Assembly (NCBI RefSeq): GCF_024437745.1 | Contig: NZ_JANFNY010000045.1 | Coordinates: 1-41,346 of the forward strand | DNA length: 41,346 nt | Source: Roseomonas sp. GC11 | Lineage (GTDB): Bacteria > Pseudomonadota > Alphaproteobacteria > Acetobacterales > Acetobacteraceae | Reading direction: 5' to 3' | Part shown: positions 7,618 to 15,121 of the stretch, piece by piece | Layout of the letters: each line of letters starts with the position of its first letter | Numbering within the stretch: position 1 is the stretch's first letter | Program-made: the position numbers and the translations under genes | The notes under the pieces: generated by a model | Databases searched by the model: none | Seen by the model: only the letters and a program-made list of their open reading frames with translations | Told to the model about the DNA's origin: nothing

Positions 7618-9458
7618 AGACCGTGCTCCCACGAACGGCTCAGGCGCATCGCCGACAGGATCAGCCCAACATGGGAATAGGTCTGAGGAAAATTCCCCCA
7701 GAGCTGATTCCGGATCGGGTCCAAATCTTCCGCCAACAGCCCCAGGTGATTCCGGCACGACAGGATGCTCCCGAACATGGTGCGCGCCTCCTCGACACGG
7801 CCGGCGGCCGCGAGCGCGTCCACGTACCAGAACGAGCAGACCAGGAAGGCGGTTTCCGGCTTCCCGAAATCGTCAGCCATGTCGTAGCGGTAGATGAAGC
7901 CGCCATGCAGCAGCCGCCGGCCGATGGTGTCGAGCGTGCCGAGGAAGCGCGGATCGGTGGCGGGGAGGAAGCCGATCTCGGGCAGCAGCAGCAGGGCGGC
8001 GTCCATGCCGTCGCTCTCGAAGCTCTCAACGAAGCTGCCGAGATGCGGGCGGAAAGCTTTCTCGCAGATCACCGCGTGCAGCTCCCGCGCTGCCTTCGCC
8101 CAGCGCTCGGCGCGGTCCGGCAGGCCGAGATGGCGGGCGATGCCGGCCAGCCGCGCCATCCCCGCCCAGCACATGGCGGCGGAGAAGGTGTGGATGCGCG
8201 CCCGCCCGCGATATTCCCAGATGCCGGCATCGGGGGTGAGGGCGCGCGCCTCCGCCTGCTCGCCCAGCGTCTCCAGCAGGCGGAAGAGCGGCTCGCCGGC
8301 CGGGCGCGGCAGGCGCTGGTCGAAGAACATCTGCGCCGCCGCCATGATGACGGAGCCATAGACGTCGTTCTGCACCTGCTCCGCCGCCTGGTTGCCGACG
8401 CGCACCGGCCCCATGCCGAGGAAGCCCGGCAAAGCGGGCTCGATCCGCTCCGTCATCGGCAGGGAGGGGACGAGCGGGTAGCAGGGCTTCAGCACCCCGC
8501 CCGGCGAGAGCGCCACCACATTGGTGACGTAGCGGATATACTCCTCCATCGTGCGCGTGGCGCCGAGGCGGTTCAGCGCCTGCACAGTGAAGAGCGCGTC
8601 GCGCAGCCAGCAATAGCGGTAGTCCCAGTTGCGCTGGGTGAAGGGCGCCTCCGGGAGGGAGGTGGTCAGCGCCGCCACCACCGCGCCCGTCTCCTCGAAG
8701 GTGCAGAGCTTGAGGGTGATGGCGGCGCGGATCACCGCCTCCTGCCATTCGAAGGGCAGGTGCAGGCCGCGCGTCCAGTCCAGCCACCACGCCTCGGTCT
8801 CGCGCAGGAAGTCCTGGCCGATGGCCTCCGCCCCTTCCGGCACCGTCTCGTCCGGCCCGAGGATGAGGGTGACGGGCTGGTCGAGCAGGAAGGGCGCCTC
8901 CTCCGCCAGGCAGGCCAGCGGCGCATCGGTGGTGACGCGCAGCGCCGCGTCGTCGGTGAAATAGCGGAGGTGGTTGGAGCCGGCGCGGCGCACCGGCCGG
9001 TCCTGCCCCCAATGGGCGCGCGGGCGGATGCGCAGGCGGATCAGCGGCTGGCCGGAGAGCGGCTCGATCCGCCGCACCAGCATGGGCGGGCGGAAGGCGC
9101 GGCCGAAGCGGCGGAAGCGCGGCGCCGCGTCGGTGATGCGGATGCGGTTGCCCTGGCCGTCGGAGAGTTCGGTTTCCAGCAGGGCGGTGTTGCGGCGGTA
9201 GGCCTGCCGGCTTTCGGTGCAGCCCAGCAGCTCGCATTCCATGAAGCCGTCCTGCGGCTCCTCCCCGCCGAGCAGGGCGGAGAAGACCGGGTCCCCGTCC
9301 AGCCGCGGCCAGCAGAGCCAGGAGCAGCGGCCGCGCCGGTCGAACAGCCCGGCGATGATGCCATTGCCCACGGGGGCGAGGTCGAGCGGCTGCGGCCCGG
9401 CGGGAGGCAGGCGGGGCGGGGAGAAGCCGCCGGGCGCCGCCGGCGTGGCGGGGCTCAT
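7605..9458 (-). CDS. GH15 family glycoside hydrolase (glucoamylase/trehalase-like)
   Basis: 617 aa, cytoplasmic (no signal peptide seen). N-terminal domain with PVGNGIIAGLFDRRG, as in bacterial GH15 proteins. The catalytic (alpha/alpha)6 barrel follows, with RNWDYRYCWLRDALF, the general-acid candidate Glu415 in WEYRG, and the general-base candidate Glu577 in GLLAEDLDP, followed by GNFPQTYSH. The family includes glucoamylases, dextranases and the mycobacterial-type trehalases. Placement between otsB and otsA, with an ATGA overlap to otsB and a 13-bp overlap to otsA, suggests a trehalose- or glucan-related role, either turnover or supply of glucose. The exact substrate cannot be called. ATG at 9458 is well supported by the overlap. 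Confidence 0.92.
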   Translation of the reverse strand: MSPATPAAPGGFSPPRLPPAGPQPLDLAPVGNGIIAGLFDRRGRCSWLCWPRLDGDPVFSALLGGEEPQDGFMECELLGCTESRQAYRRNTALLETELSDGQGNRIRITDAAPRFRRFGRAFRPPMLVRRIEPLSGQPLIRLRIRPRAHWGQDRPVRRAGSNHLRYFTDDAALRVTTDAPLACLAEEAPFLLDQPVTLILGPDETVPEGAEAIGQDFLRETEAWWLDWTRGLHLPFEWQEAVIRAAITLKLCTFEETGAVVAALTTSLPEAPFTQRNWDYRYCWLRDALFTVQALNRLGATRTMEEYIRYVTNVVALSPGGVLKPCYPLVPSLPMTERIEPALPGFLGMGPVRVGNQAAEQVQNDVYGSVIMAAAQMFFDQRLPRPAGEPLFRLLETLGEQAEARALTPDAGIWEYRGRARIHTFSAAMCWAGMARLAGIARHLGLPDRAERWAKAARELHAVICEKAFRPHLGSFVESFESDGMDAALLLLPEIGFLPATDPRFLGTLDTIGRRLLHGGFIYRYDMADDFGKPETAFLVCSFWYVDALAAAGRVEEARTMFGSILSCRNHLGLLAEDLDPIRNQLWGNFPQTYSHVGLILSAMRLSRSWEHGLWGG

Positions 9459-10174
9459 GCGGCCAGCCGCCCGGCCAGGCCCTCCAGCCAGCCATGCACG
9501 GCCGAGGGGCCGGGGAAATCGGTGGGGATGCGGTAGCCCGTGCCCCCGAGCTCGGCGCAGGCGTCGATGCCGAACTGGTCCGTCACGTCATCGCCGATGA
9601 AAATCGGCTGCCGCCCGGCGAAAGGCGCGTGGCGCATCAGCCAGCGCACGGCGCTGCCCTTGTCCAGCCCATGCGGGCGAAGCTCGGCGGCGGCATGGGC
9701 GGGCATCACCTGGAACGCCGTGCCCGCGGCCATGGCCTGGAGGAAGGCCGCCGCCGCCGGGCCGCGCTCCGGCACGGCGCGGAAATGCAGGACGAAGCCG
9801 TATTTCTTCGGCTCGAAGAGCAGGCCATGCGCCGCCGCATAGGCCGCGGCCTGCTCGCGCCAGGCCTGCGGCGGCGTGGGCGGCGGCGGCATCGGCGGAA
9901 TCACCGCCCCGGGCAGCAGGGAAGCATCCACGATGGTGCCATGCTCGGCGGCGAAGGCGATCGGCGGGGATTGCGTCAGGTCCCGCGCCACCTCCAGGCC
10001 GCGCCCGGTGACAATCGCCACCGCGCCCCCCAGGCGATCCGCCAGCCGCGCCAGCAGGCCAGGGAGGAAGGGGGGCACCACCACCGCGTCCGGGCGCGGG
10101 GCGATCTCGATCAGCGTCCCGTCCAGGTCCAGGAACAGGGCGGCATTCAGGGCAGGAATCGGTGGGATCGGCAT
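9455..10174 (-). CDS. otsB: Trehalose-6-phosphate phosphatase
   Basis: HAD-superfamily phosphatase that dephosphorylates trehalose-6-phosphate to trehalose. It is 239 aa from the ATG at 10174, which places the nucleophile motif DLDGTL (Asp16, Asp18) near the N-terminus as in the family. A longer frame back to 10237 has no recognisable content. Other motifs: VAIVTGRG (motif II region), a Lys in GLDKGSA, and GDDVTDQ (motif IV), where Gln replaces the more common Glu. First gene of the otsB-GH15-otsA operon; its stop overlaps the GH15 start. No clear ribosome-binding site before 10174. A TATCTT hexamer lies only 8-13 bases upstream of the ATG, so a leaderless transcript is possible. Confidence 0.94.
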   Translation of the reverse strand: MPIPPIPALNAALFLDLDGTLIEIAPRPDAVVVPPFLPGLLARLADRLGGAVAIVTGRGLEVARDLTQSPPIAFAAEHGTIVDASLLPGAVIPPMPPPPTPPQAWREQAAAYAAAHGLLFEPKKYGFVLHFRAVPERGPAAAAFLQAMAAGTAFQVMPAHAAAELRPHGLDKGSAVRWLMRHAPFAGRQPIFIGDDVTDQFGIDACAELGGTGYRIPTDFPGPSAVHGWLEGLAGRLAA

Positions 10175-10260
10175 GCCCGGAAAGATAGGCCGCAGGCAGC
10201 AGGGCTGTAGAGGGCGGCGCGGCGCCAGGGGCATCACAAGACGGCAAGAGGCTGAAAAGG

Positions 10261-10282
10261 CTGGGGGAATGAATTCCCCCAG
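10261..10282 (-). terminator. Hairpin between the FemAB-like gene and otsB
   Basis: Nine-bp perfect stem (CTGGGGGAA / TTCCCCCAG, loop TGAA). Read on the - strand it lies 18 bp after the stop of the upstream gene and is followed by CCTTTTC. On the + strand it is followed by a C-run and a T6 stretch, so the repeat itself points the other way. It probably acts as a terminator in both directions. Confidence 0.6.
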
Positions 10283-10300
10283 ACCCCCATCTTTTTTCTG

Positions 10301-11458
10301 TCAGGGGGCGTCCTCGCCCTGGCGGAAGGGGGAGGCCTCGGCCAGGGCGGCCATGTCGGCCAGGATCGCGGGGCGCTCGGCGGCCAGGAAATCAGCCACG
10401 GCACGGCGCAGGCCGCGATGCTCGATCCAATGCGCCGAGTAGGTGGGGACCGGGAGGTAACCGCGCTGGATCTTGTGCTGGCCCTGCGCGCCCGCCTCCA
10501 CCCGCTTCAGGCCATGGGCGATGGCGAAGTCGATGGCCTGATAATAGCACAGCTCGAAATGCAGGAAGGGCGCCTCCACCGCGGCACCCCAGTTGCGGCC
10601 ATAGAGCGTGTCGCGGCCCATCAGGTTCAGGGCGCCGGCCACGGGTTCGCCCGCCTGCTCGGCCACCATCAGCACCACCCGGTCGCCCAGGCGCTCGGCC
10701 AGCAGGGGCCAGAAGCTGCCGGTCAGGTAGGCGCTGCCCCATTTGCGGTCCACCGTGTCGAGGTAGAAGCGGTGGAAGGCCGCCCAGTGGCGCGGCGTGA
10801 TCTCCGCCCCGCGCAGCACGCGGAAGGTGAGCCCGGCGGATTGGGCATCCCGCCGCTCCCGCCGCAGCTGCTTGCGCTTGCGGCTGGAGAGCGCGCCCAG
10901 GAAATCCTCGAAACTGCCATAGCCGGCATTGGTCCAATGAAACTGCGTGCCGAGGCGTTGCAGCCACCCGGCCTCGCCCAGCGCCGCCCATTCCGCCTCG
11001 CCGCAGAAGGTGACATGGGCGGAGGACAGGCCCAGTTGCCCCGCCGCCTGGGCGATGGCCTGGGCCAGCGCCGCCACCGGCAGCCCGACCTCCGGGTTCA
11101 CCAGCAGGCGCGGCCCCGGCACCGGGCTGAAGGGCACCGCCACCTGGAGCTTGGGGTAATACCGCCCGCCCGCGCGCTCAAAGGCATCCGCCCAGCCATG
11201 GTCGAAGACATATTCGCCATAGGAATGGCTCTTGGCATAGGCCGGCGCCACGGCGGCCAGCCGCCCCGCCCCATCCCGCAGGGCGATGTGCTGCGGCAGC
11301 CAGCCGGTGCGCGGGCTGGCCGAGCCACTCTCCTCCAGCGCCGACAGAAAGGCGTGGCTGACGAAGGGGTTATCCCCCCCCGCGCAGGCATCCCAGGCGC
11401 CCGCCGGAATCTCCGCGATGGCGCGATGCAGCTGGAGCGTCAGGTCATGCTGGCTCAT
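10301..11458 (-). CDS. FemAB/GNAT-fold acyltransferase-like protein (DUF482 type)
   Basis: 385 aa from the ATG at 11458. An upstream extension runs only to a TTG at the edge of the AT-rich island and is unlikely. The sequence matches the long peptidogalycan-biosynthesis-like (FemAB-related) family: NPFVSHAFLSALEESGS near the N-terminus, SYGEYVFDHGWADAFE, a central SSRKRKQLRRERR basic stretch, FHRFYLDTVDRKWGSAYL, and C-terminal GAQGQHKIQRGYLP. Such proteins have two GNAT-like halves, and their substrates are mostly unknown. It is transcribed away from thiS and toward otsB but is separated from otsB by a hairpin. The start is preceded by a weak GGA only. No function beyond family can be given. 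Confidence 0.85.
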   Translation of the reverse strand: MSQHDLTLQLHRAIAEIPAGAWDACAGGDNPFVSHAFLSALEESGSASPRTGWLPQHIALRDGAGRLAAVAPAYAKSHSYGEYVFDHGWADAFERAGGRYYPKLQVAVPFSPVPGPRLLVNPEVGLPVAALAQAIAQAAGQLGLSSAHVTFCGEAEWAALGEAGWLQRLGTQFHWTNAGYGSFEDFLGALSSRKRKQLRRERRDAQSAGLTFRVLRGAEITPRHWAAFHRFYLDTVDRKWGSAYLTGSFWPLLAERLGDRVVLMVAEQAGEPVAGALNLMGRDTLYGRNWGAAVEAPFLHFELCYYQAIDFAIAHGLKRVEAGAQGQHKIQRGYLPVPTYSAHWIEHRGLRRAVADFLAAERPAILADMAALAEASPFRQGEDAP

Positions 11459-11529
11459 GGTCCAACATGTGTTGCTTCTCCGCACGTCCGCAACTTTTTT
11501 TACCAACACTGCCTCGACCAAATTTTGGT

Positions 11530-11557
11530 TTGAATTTTAAAAAATTATATTTAAAAT
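11530..11557 (+). promoter_or_regulatory. Candidate sigma-70 promoter of the island gene
   Basis: TTGAAT at 11530-11535, a 16-bp spacer and TAAAAT at 11552-11557, 28 bp before the ATG. In such AT-rich DNA similar pairs arise easily, so this is only the best candidate. Confidence 0.4.
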
Positions 11558-11559
11558 CC

Positions 11560-11579
11560 CCTCATTTGAAATAATGAGG
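11560..11579 (+). promoter_or_regulatory. Hairpin that would mask the island gene's ribosome-binding site
   Basis: Seven-bp stem CCTCATT / AATGAGG (loop TGAAAT). The right arm contains the GAGG Shine-Dalgarno element, six bases before the ATG at 11586. When folded, the ribosome-binding site would be closed, so translation may be controlled or kept low. Confidence 0.45.
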
Positions 11580-11585
11580 TCTTAA

Positions 11586-12203
11586 ATGAAGAGAATTTCA
11601 ATTATGTTTTCTGTATTAGATAAATTAATAAAATTCAAATCCGTGATTGCCATTGTTTTGCCTACTGGGTCTTTTTCTTTTATATTAGCGTATTTTTCTA
11701 AAAATTTATCTATAATAAATAATTATGGCTACATTGGTTGGATTTTTGTGGGGATTTTTACATTTTTAATTATGTCTATTTCGATTTTTATTTCTGTATT
11801 TTCTTATAAAAATATTTTACACATTCAATTTTCCAGAAAATTTCTTTACAATTCTGACAATATAAACCCACTACATCACCAATTTGACATGAAAAGAATC
11901 TCAGTCACTACGATTGCCCACCCTATGGAAGGAACAATAAAAAACAAAACATTTACAAAATGTGAATTAATTGGCCCAGCAAATATACTATTAACAGGAG
12001 GCGGAATTTTAACAGGAACTTCGTTTTTTAATTGCGATCTTGTTGTATTAAATGATTCTTCCGAAATATTTAATGCTTATTTGATGCAAAATTGCTCAAT
12101 AATAGATTGTTCTATATATAAATGCACTCTAATGCTTTATAAAAGTGACTATGAAAAGGTAAAAAATGGAATTCCACCCAAGATGGTTATAAATTTAGCA
12201 TAG
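11586..12203 (+). CDS. Membrane-anchored protein of unknown function with Cys-rich pentapeptide-like repeats
   Basis: 205 aa, about 28-30% GC, codon use wholly unlike the neighbours. Two hydrophobic segments (about residues 19-37 and 48-73) look like membrane helices joined by a short loop. After a polar linker, residues about 115-182 show a repeating pattern x-C-x-(I/L): Cys126, 150, 170, 175 and 180, the last three spaced exactly five apart (NCSII, DCSIY, KCTLM). This suggests a small right-handed beta-helix or pentapeptide-like fold. ATG at 11586 has GAGG six bases upstream. I do not recognise a named family and assign no function. It stands alone in the island; the next gene, thiS, begins 103 bp on. 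Confidence 0.8.
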   Translation: MKRISIMFSVLDKLIKFKSVIAIVLPTGSFSFILAYFSKNLSIINNYGYIGWIFVGIFTFLIMSISIFISVFSYKNILHIQFSRKFLYNSDNINPLHHQFDMKRISVTTIAHPMEGTIKNKTFTKCELIGPANILLTGGGILTGTSFFNCDLVVLNDSSEIFNAYLMQNCSIIDCSIYKCTLMLYKSDYEKVKNGIPPKMVINLA

Positions 12204-12306
12204 AAATTGTTTTTATTAAAAAATGATTTTATTTCGATTTTTATTGAAATGCTAATCTCTTACCACCCCCTTTCCCCGGAGCGGCGCCCGCGCCACATTC
12301 CGGCAC

Positions 12307-12519
12307 ATGGCGGAGAGCATCGAAATCACGATCAACGGGGAAGCCCGTGTCATCCGGCAACCGGCGACGGTGGCCGACCTGCTGGCCACGCTGAGCCTGG
12401 ACACGCGCAAGGTGGCGGTCGAGCGCAATCTGGAGATCGTGCCGCGCTCGGCCTATGGCGCGACGGCGCTGGCGGCGGGCGACACGCTGGAAATCGTCCA
12501 CTTCATTGGCGGGGGCTGA
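12307..12519 (+). CDS. thiS: Sulfur carrier protein ThiS
   Basis: 70 aa ubiquitin-like protein whose C-terminal Gly is thiocarboxylated and gives sulfur to ThiG for the thiazole ring of thiamine. N-terminal EITINGEA strand, central VADLL helix, [10 protein letters not shown], and the diagnostic C-terminus VHFIGGG. thiG follows after 4 bp. No TPP riboswitch is recognisable in the short upstream gap, which is bounded by the AT-rich island. The ribosome-binding site is weak. Confidence 0.95.
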   Translation: MAESIEITINGEARVIRQPATVADLLATLSLDTRKVAVERNLEIVPRSAYGATALAAGDTLEIVHFIGGG

Positions 12520-12523
12520 ACCC

Positions 12524-13333
12524 ATGGACGGCGACACTCTTTCGACCCACGGCCTGCTGGATGATGCGTGGGAGGTGGCGGGCCACCGCTTCCGCTCGCG
12601 CCTCGTGGTCGGCACCGGGCGCTACAAGTCGCTGGAGGAGACGGCCGCGGCCATCGAGGCCAGCGGGGCGGAGATGGTGACGGTCGCGGTGCGGCGGGTG
12701 AACCTCTCGGACCCCAATGCGCCGATGCTGCAGGATTTCGTCGATCCGAAGCGCTACACCTACCTGCCCAACACCGCCGGCTGCCACACGGCGCAGGATG
12801 CGGTGCGCACCCTGCGACTGGCGCGCGAGGCCGGCGGCTGGAATCTGGTGAAGCTGGAGGTGCTGGGCCCGCCGCCCTTCCTCTACCCGGACATGCCGGC
12901 CACCTTCGAGGCGGCGGCGGCGCTGATCAAGGACGGCTTCCAGGTCATGGTCTACTGCGCCGATGACCCGCTGGCGGCGAAGCGGCTGGAGGAGATGGGC
13001 TGTGTCGCCGTCATGCCGCTGGGCGCGCCGATCGGCTCCGGCCTGGGCCTGACCAACCCCTTCATGCTGCGCTCGATCATCGAGAACGCGAAGGTGCCGG
13101 TGCTGGTGGATGCCGGCATCGGCACGGCGAGCGAGGCGGCGCAGGCGATGGAACTGGGCTGTGACGCCGTGCTGCTGAACTCCGCCATCGCCCATGCGCG
13201 GGAGCCGGTGCGCATGGCGCGCGCCATGAAGGCGGCGGTGGAGGCCGGGCGGCATGCCTATCTGGCCGGGCGGATGCCACGCAACTATGTGGCGGACCCG
13301 TCCAGCCCGCTCGCCTCGGGGCTGATCCGCTGA
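12524..13333 (+). CDS. thiG: Thiazole synthase
   Basis: Forms the thiazole phosphate of thiamine from 1-deoxy-D-xylulose-5-phosphate, ThiS thiocarboxylate and dehydroglycine or iminoglycine. 269 aa from the ATG at 12524; a longer frame overlaps thiS and is not family-like. TIM barrel with [25 protein letters not shown], the Schiff-base Lys110 in [18 protein letters not shown] and VDAGIGT. Four bp after thiS, so clearly co-translated. The operon ends in a hairpin array. Confidence 0.97.
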   Translation: MDGDTLSTHGLLDDAWEVAGHRFRSRLVVGTGRYKSLEETAAAIEASGAEMVTVAVRRVNLSDPNAPMLQDFVDPKRYTYLPNTAGCHTAQDAVRTLRLAREAGGWNLVKLEVLGPPPFLYPDMPATFEAAAALIKDGFQVMVYCADDPLAAKRLEEMGCVAVMPLGAPIGSGLGLTNPFMLRSIIENAKVPVLVDAGIGTASEAAQAMELGCDAVLLNSAIAHAREPVRMARAMKAAVEAGRHAYLAGRMPRNYVADPSSPLASGLIR

Positions 13334-13342
13334 GAAGCTCTT

Positions 13343-13433
13343 GAGAGGGGCTTCGCCCCTCTCTGCACCTGCGCGGCAGTGCCGCGCAGCCACCAAAGGC
13401 CCGGGGCCTTTGGAAACCCATCTGTGGGTTTCC
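13343..13433. terminator. Array of four consecutive hairpins between convergent thiG and emrB
   Basis: Four perfect 9-bp stems in 91 bp: 13343-13363 (GAGAGGGGC, loop TTC), 13369-13389 (CTGCGCGGC, loop AGT), 13393-13413 (CCAAAGGCC, loop CGG) and 13412-13433 (GGAAACCCA, loop TCTG). The last two share two bases. It sits exactly between the stop codons of two convergent operons, so it can end transcription from both sides. Such compound palindromes are often dispersed repeats. Confidence 0.8.
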
Positions 13434-13434
13434 C

Positions 13435-15111
13435 TCAGTGCACGTCGCCGCCGCCTCCCCCGCGCGGCCGGCGCAGGAAGAGAACCAGCGGCAGCGAGGC
13501 CAGGAAGGCCGCTGCCATGGCCAGCAGCGTGTCGTTATAGGCCAGCACCAGGGCCTGCTGCGTCACCAGGGCCTTGATCTTCGCCAGGGCGGCGATATCC
13601 GCCGCCCCCTCCCCCAGCCGGCCGGCCAGGGCGCCGCTCATGGTGTCACGGTAGTGGCCCACGGCATCGCGCGCCCAGTTCACCGACTCGGCCAAATGGG
13701 TGCGGTGCAGGTAGGAGCGGTCCGTCACCATCGTGTTGATGATGGCCAGCCCCACGGCGCCGCCCAGGTTGCGCATCAGGTTGTAGAGGCCGGAGGCGCC
13801 CTTCAGCTCGGCCGGCGGCAGGGTGCCGAGGGCCATCTGGTTGATCGGCGCCATGCACATCATCATGGCGACGCCGCGCAGGCCGAGGGGGAAGGCCATC
13901 TCGGCGAAGCCGTGCTGGGCGGTGAGCTGCGCCGTCATCCACAGCGCGGTGAAGAACAGCACCAGCCCCACCGCCAGGATCGGCCGCGGGTCGAAGCGCG
14001 CCAGCAGCCGCCCCGTCACCGGCGCGGTGAAGAACATGCACAGGCCGGTGATGAACATCACCTCGCCGATCTGCATGGAGTTGTAGCCGCGCACCCGGCC
14101 GAGGAAGAGCGGGATCAGGTAGACCGCGCCATAGAGGCCGATGCCCATGGTGAAGCTGAGCACGCAGCCAAGCGAGAAATTGCGGTTGAGGAAGGCGCGG
14201 AGGTCCACGATCGGCTCCTCCCGCGTCAGCGCCCGCCAGAAGAACAGCACGGAGGAGATGGCGCAGACGGCGGCGAGGCTGGCCACCGTCTCATCCTGGA
14301 GCCAGTCCCAGCGCGGGCCTTCCTCCATGACGTACTCCAGGCTGCCGAGGAACAGCGCCATGAAGAGCAGCCCCCACCAGTCGAACCGGGCGAGGAGGCT
14401 GTGGTCGGGCCGGTCGATATTCACCGTGTTCCACACCAGCAGGGCGATCAGCCCGCCGATCGGCACGTTGATGAGGAAGAGCCAGTGCCAGGAAAAGGCC
14501 TGGGTCAGCCAGCCGCCGAGGGTCGGGCCGAGGGTCGGGGCCATGGTGGCGGTGAGGCCGATGATGACCATGGCGCCGGCGCGCCTGCGGCCGGGGAACA
14601 TCAGGAAGCTGGCGGCGAAGACGGTCGGGATCATGGCGCCGCCGATGAAGCCCTGGGCGGCGCGGAAGGCGATCATGATGCCAAGGTTGGAGGCCAGGGC
14701 GCAGGCCAGCGAGCAGAGCGTGAACCCCACCGCCGAGGCGGTGAACAGCACCCGCGTGGAGAGCAGCCGCGAGAGGAAGCCGGAGAGCGGGATCATCACG
14801 ATCTCGGCGATCAGGTAGCTGGTCTGCACCCAGCTCGCCTCATCCGGGCTGGCGGCGAGGCCGGCCTGGATCTCGGAGATCGAGGCGGAGACGATCTGGA
14901 TATCCAGGATCGCCATGAACATGCCGAAGACCATCGCCATGAAGCCCAGCCGGGCGCGGGGCGAGCGGGTGGCATCGGTGTCGAGCTGCGGCAGGCGCGG
15001 CGGGGAGGCGAGGCTGGCGGGGTTGAGGCTGGCAGGGGTGAGGCTGGCCGGCAGCGGACGGGGGGGCGCCCCCGCCGCGTCGGGCCGGGGGGCGACGGCG
15101 GGGGCGCTCAT
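13435..15111 (-). CDS. emrB: DHA2-family multidrug efflux MFS transporter (EmrB/QacA type)
   Basis: 558 aa inner-membrane proton antiporter with about 14 hydrophobic segments. After a Pro/Ala-rich N-terminal tail of about 50 residues come the family motifs: FMAILDIQIVSASISEIQ (TM1), SWVQTSYLIAEIVMIPLSG, RAAQGFIGGAMIP and GPTLGGWL with HWLFLINVPIG (motif C region). It begins 10 bp after the emrA stop, forming an emrA-emrB pair that would span the envelope with a TolC-type outer-membrane channel encoded elsewhere. Substrate is unknown. Confidence 0.94.
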   Translation of the reverse strand: MSAPAVAPRPDAAGAPPRPLPASLTPASLNPASLASPPRLPQLDTDATRSPRARLGFMAMVFGMFMAILDIQIVSASISEIQAGLAASPDEASWVQTSYLIAEIVMIPLSGFLSRLLSTRVLFTASAVGFTLCSLACALASNLGIMIAFRAAQGFIGGAMIPTVFAASFLMFPGRRRAGAMVIIGLTATMAPTLGPTLGGWLTQAFSWHWLFLINVPIGGLIALLVWNTVNIDRPDHSLLARFDWWGLLFMALFLGSLEYVMEEGPRWDWLQDETVASLAAVCAISSVLFFWRALTREEPIVDLRAFLNRNFSLGCVLSFTMGIGLYGAVYLIPLFLGRVRGYNSMQIGEVMFITGLCMFFTAPVTGRLLARFDPRPILAVGLVLFFTALWMTAQLTAQHGFAEMAFPLGLRGVAMMMCMAPINQMALGTLPPAELKGASGLYNLMRNLGGAVGLAIINTMVTDRSYLHRTHLAESVNWARDAVGHYRDTMSGALAGRLGEGAADIAALAKIKALVTQQALVLAYNDTLLAMAAAFLASLPLVLFLRRPRGGGGGDVH

Positions 15112-15121
15112 GGCGGGCCTC

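Larger units (their letters stand above)
11490..12265. other. AT-rich island inserted between divergent genes
   Basis: Base composition falls abruptly from about 70% GC to roughly 30% at about 11490-11522 and returns at about 12262. The block holds one gene (11586-12203), its own AT-rich promoter-like sequence and a short 3' tail. No transposase, integrase, tRNA or long terminal repeat is visible. A 6-base match TTACCA occurs at both edges (11500-11505 and 12260-12265) but is short enough to be chance. Best read as a recent acquisition of foreign DNA. Confidence 0.85.

Noticed and set aside
7623-9536. 637-codon + strand frame opposite the GH15 gene
   Set aside because: Antisense shadow with Arg/Ala/Gln-rich low-complexity translation; the - strand GH15 protein has clear catalytic motifs.
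11490-12265. Insertion sequence
   Set aside because: No transposase, no terminal inverted repeats, and only a 6-bp possible duplication; called an island instead.
12204-12306. TPP riboswitch upstream of thiS
   Set aside because: I looked for the conserved CTGAGA and the distal riboswitch core but found neither; the space is also too short.
13343-13433. Possible CRISPR array
   Set aside because: The stems differ in sequence and there are no direct repeats with unique spacers; no cas genes in the window.
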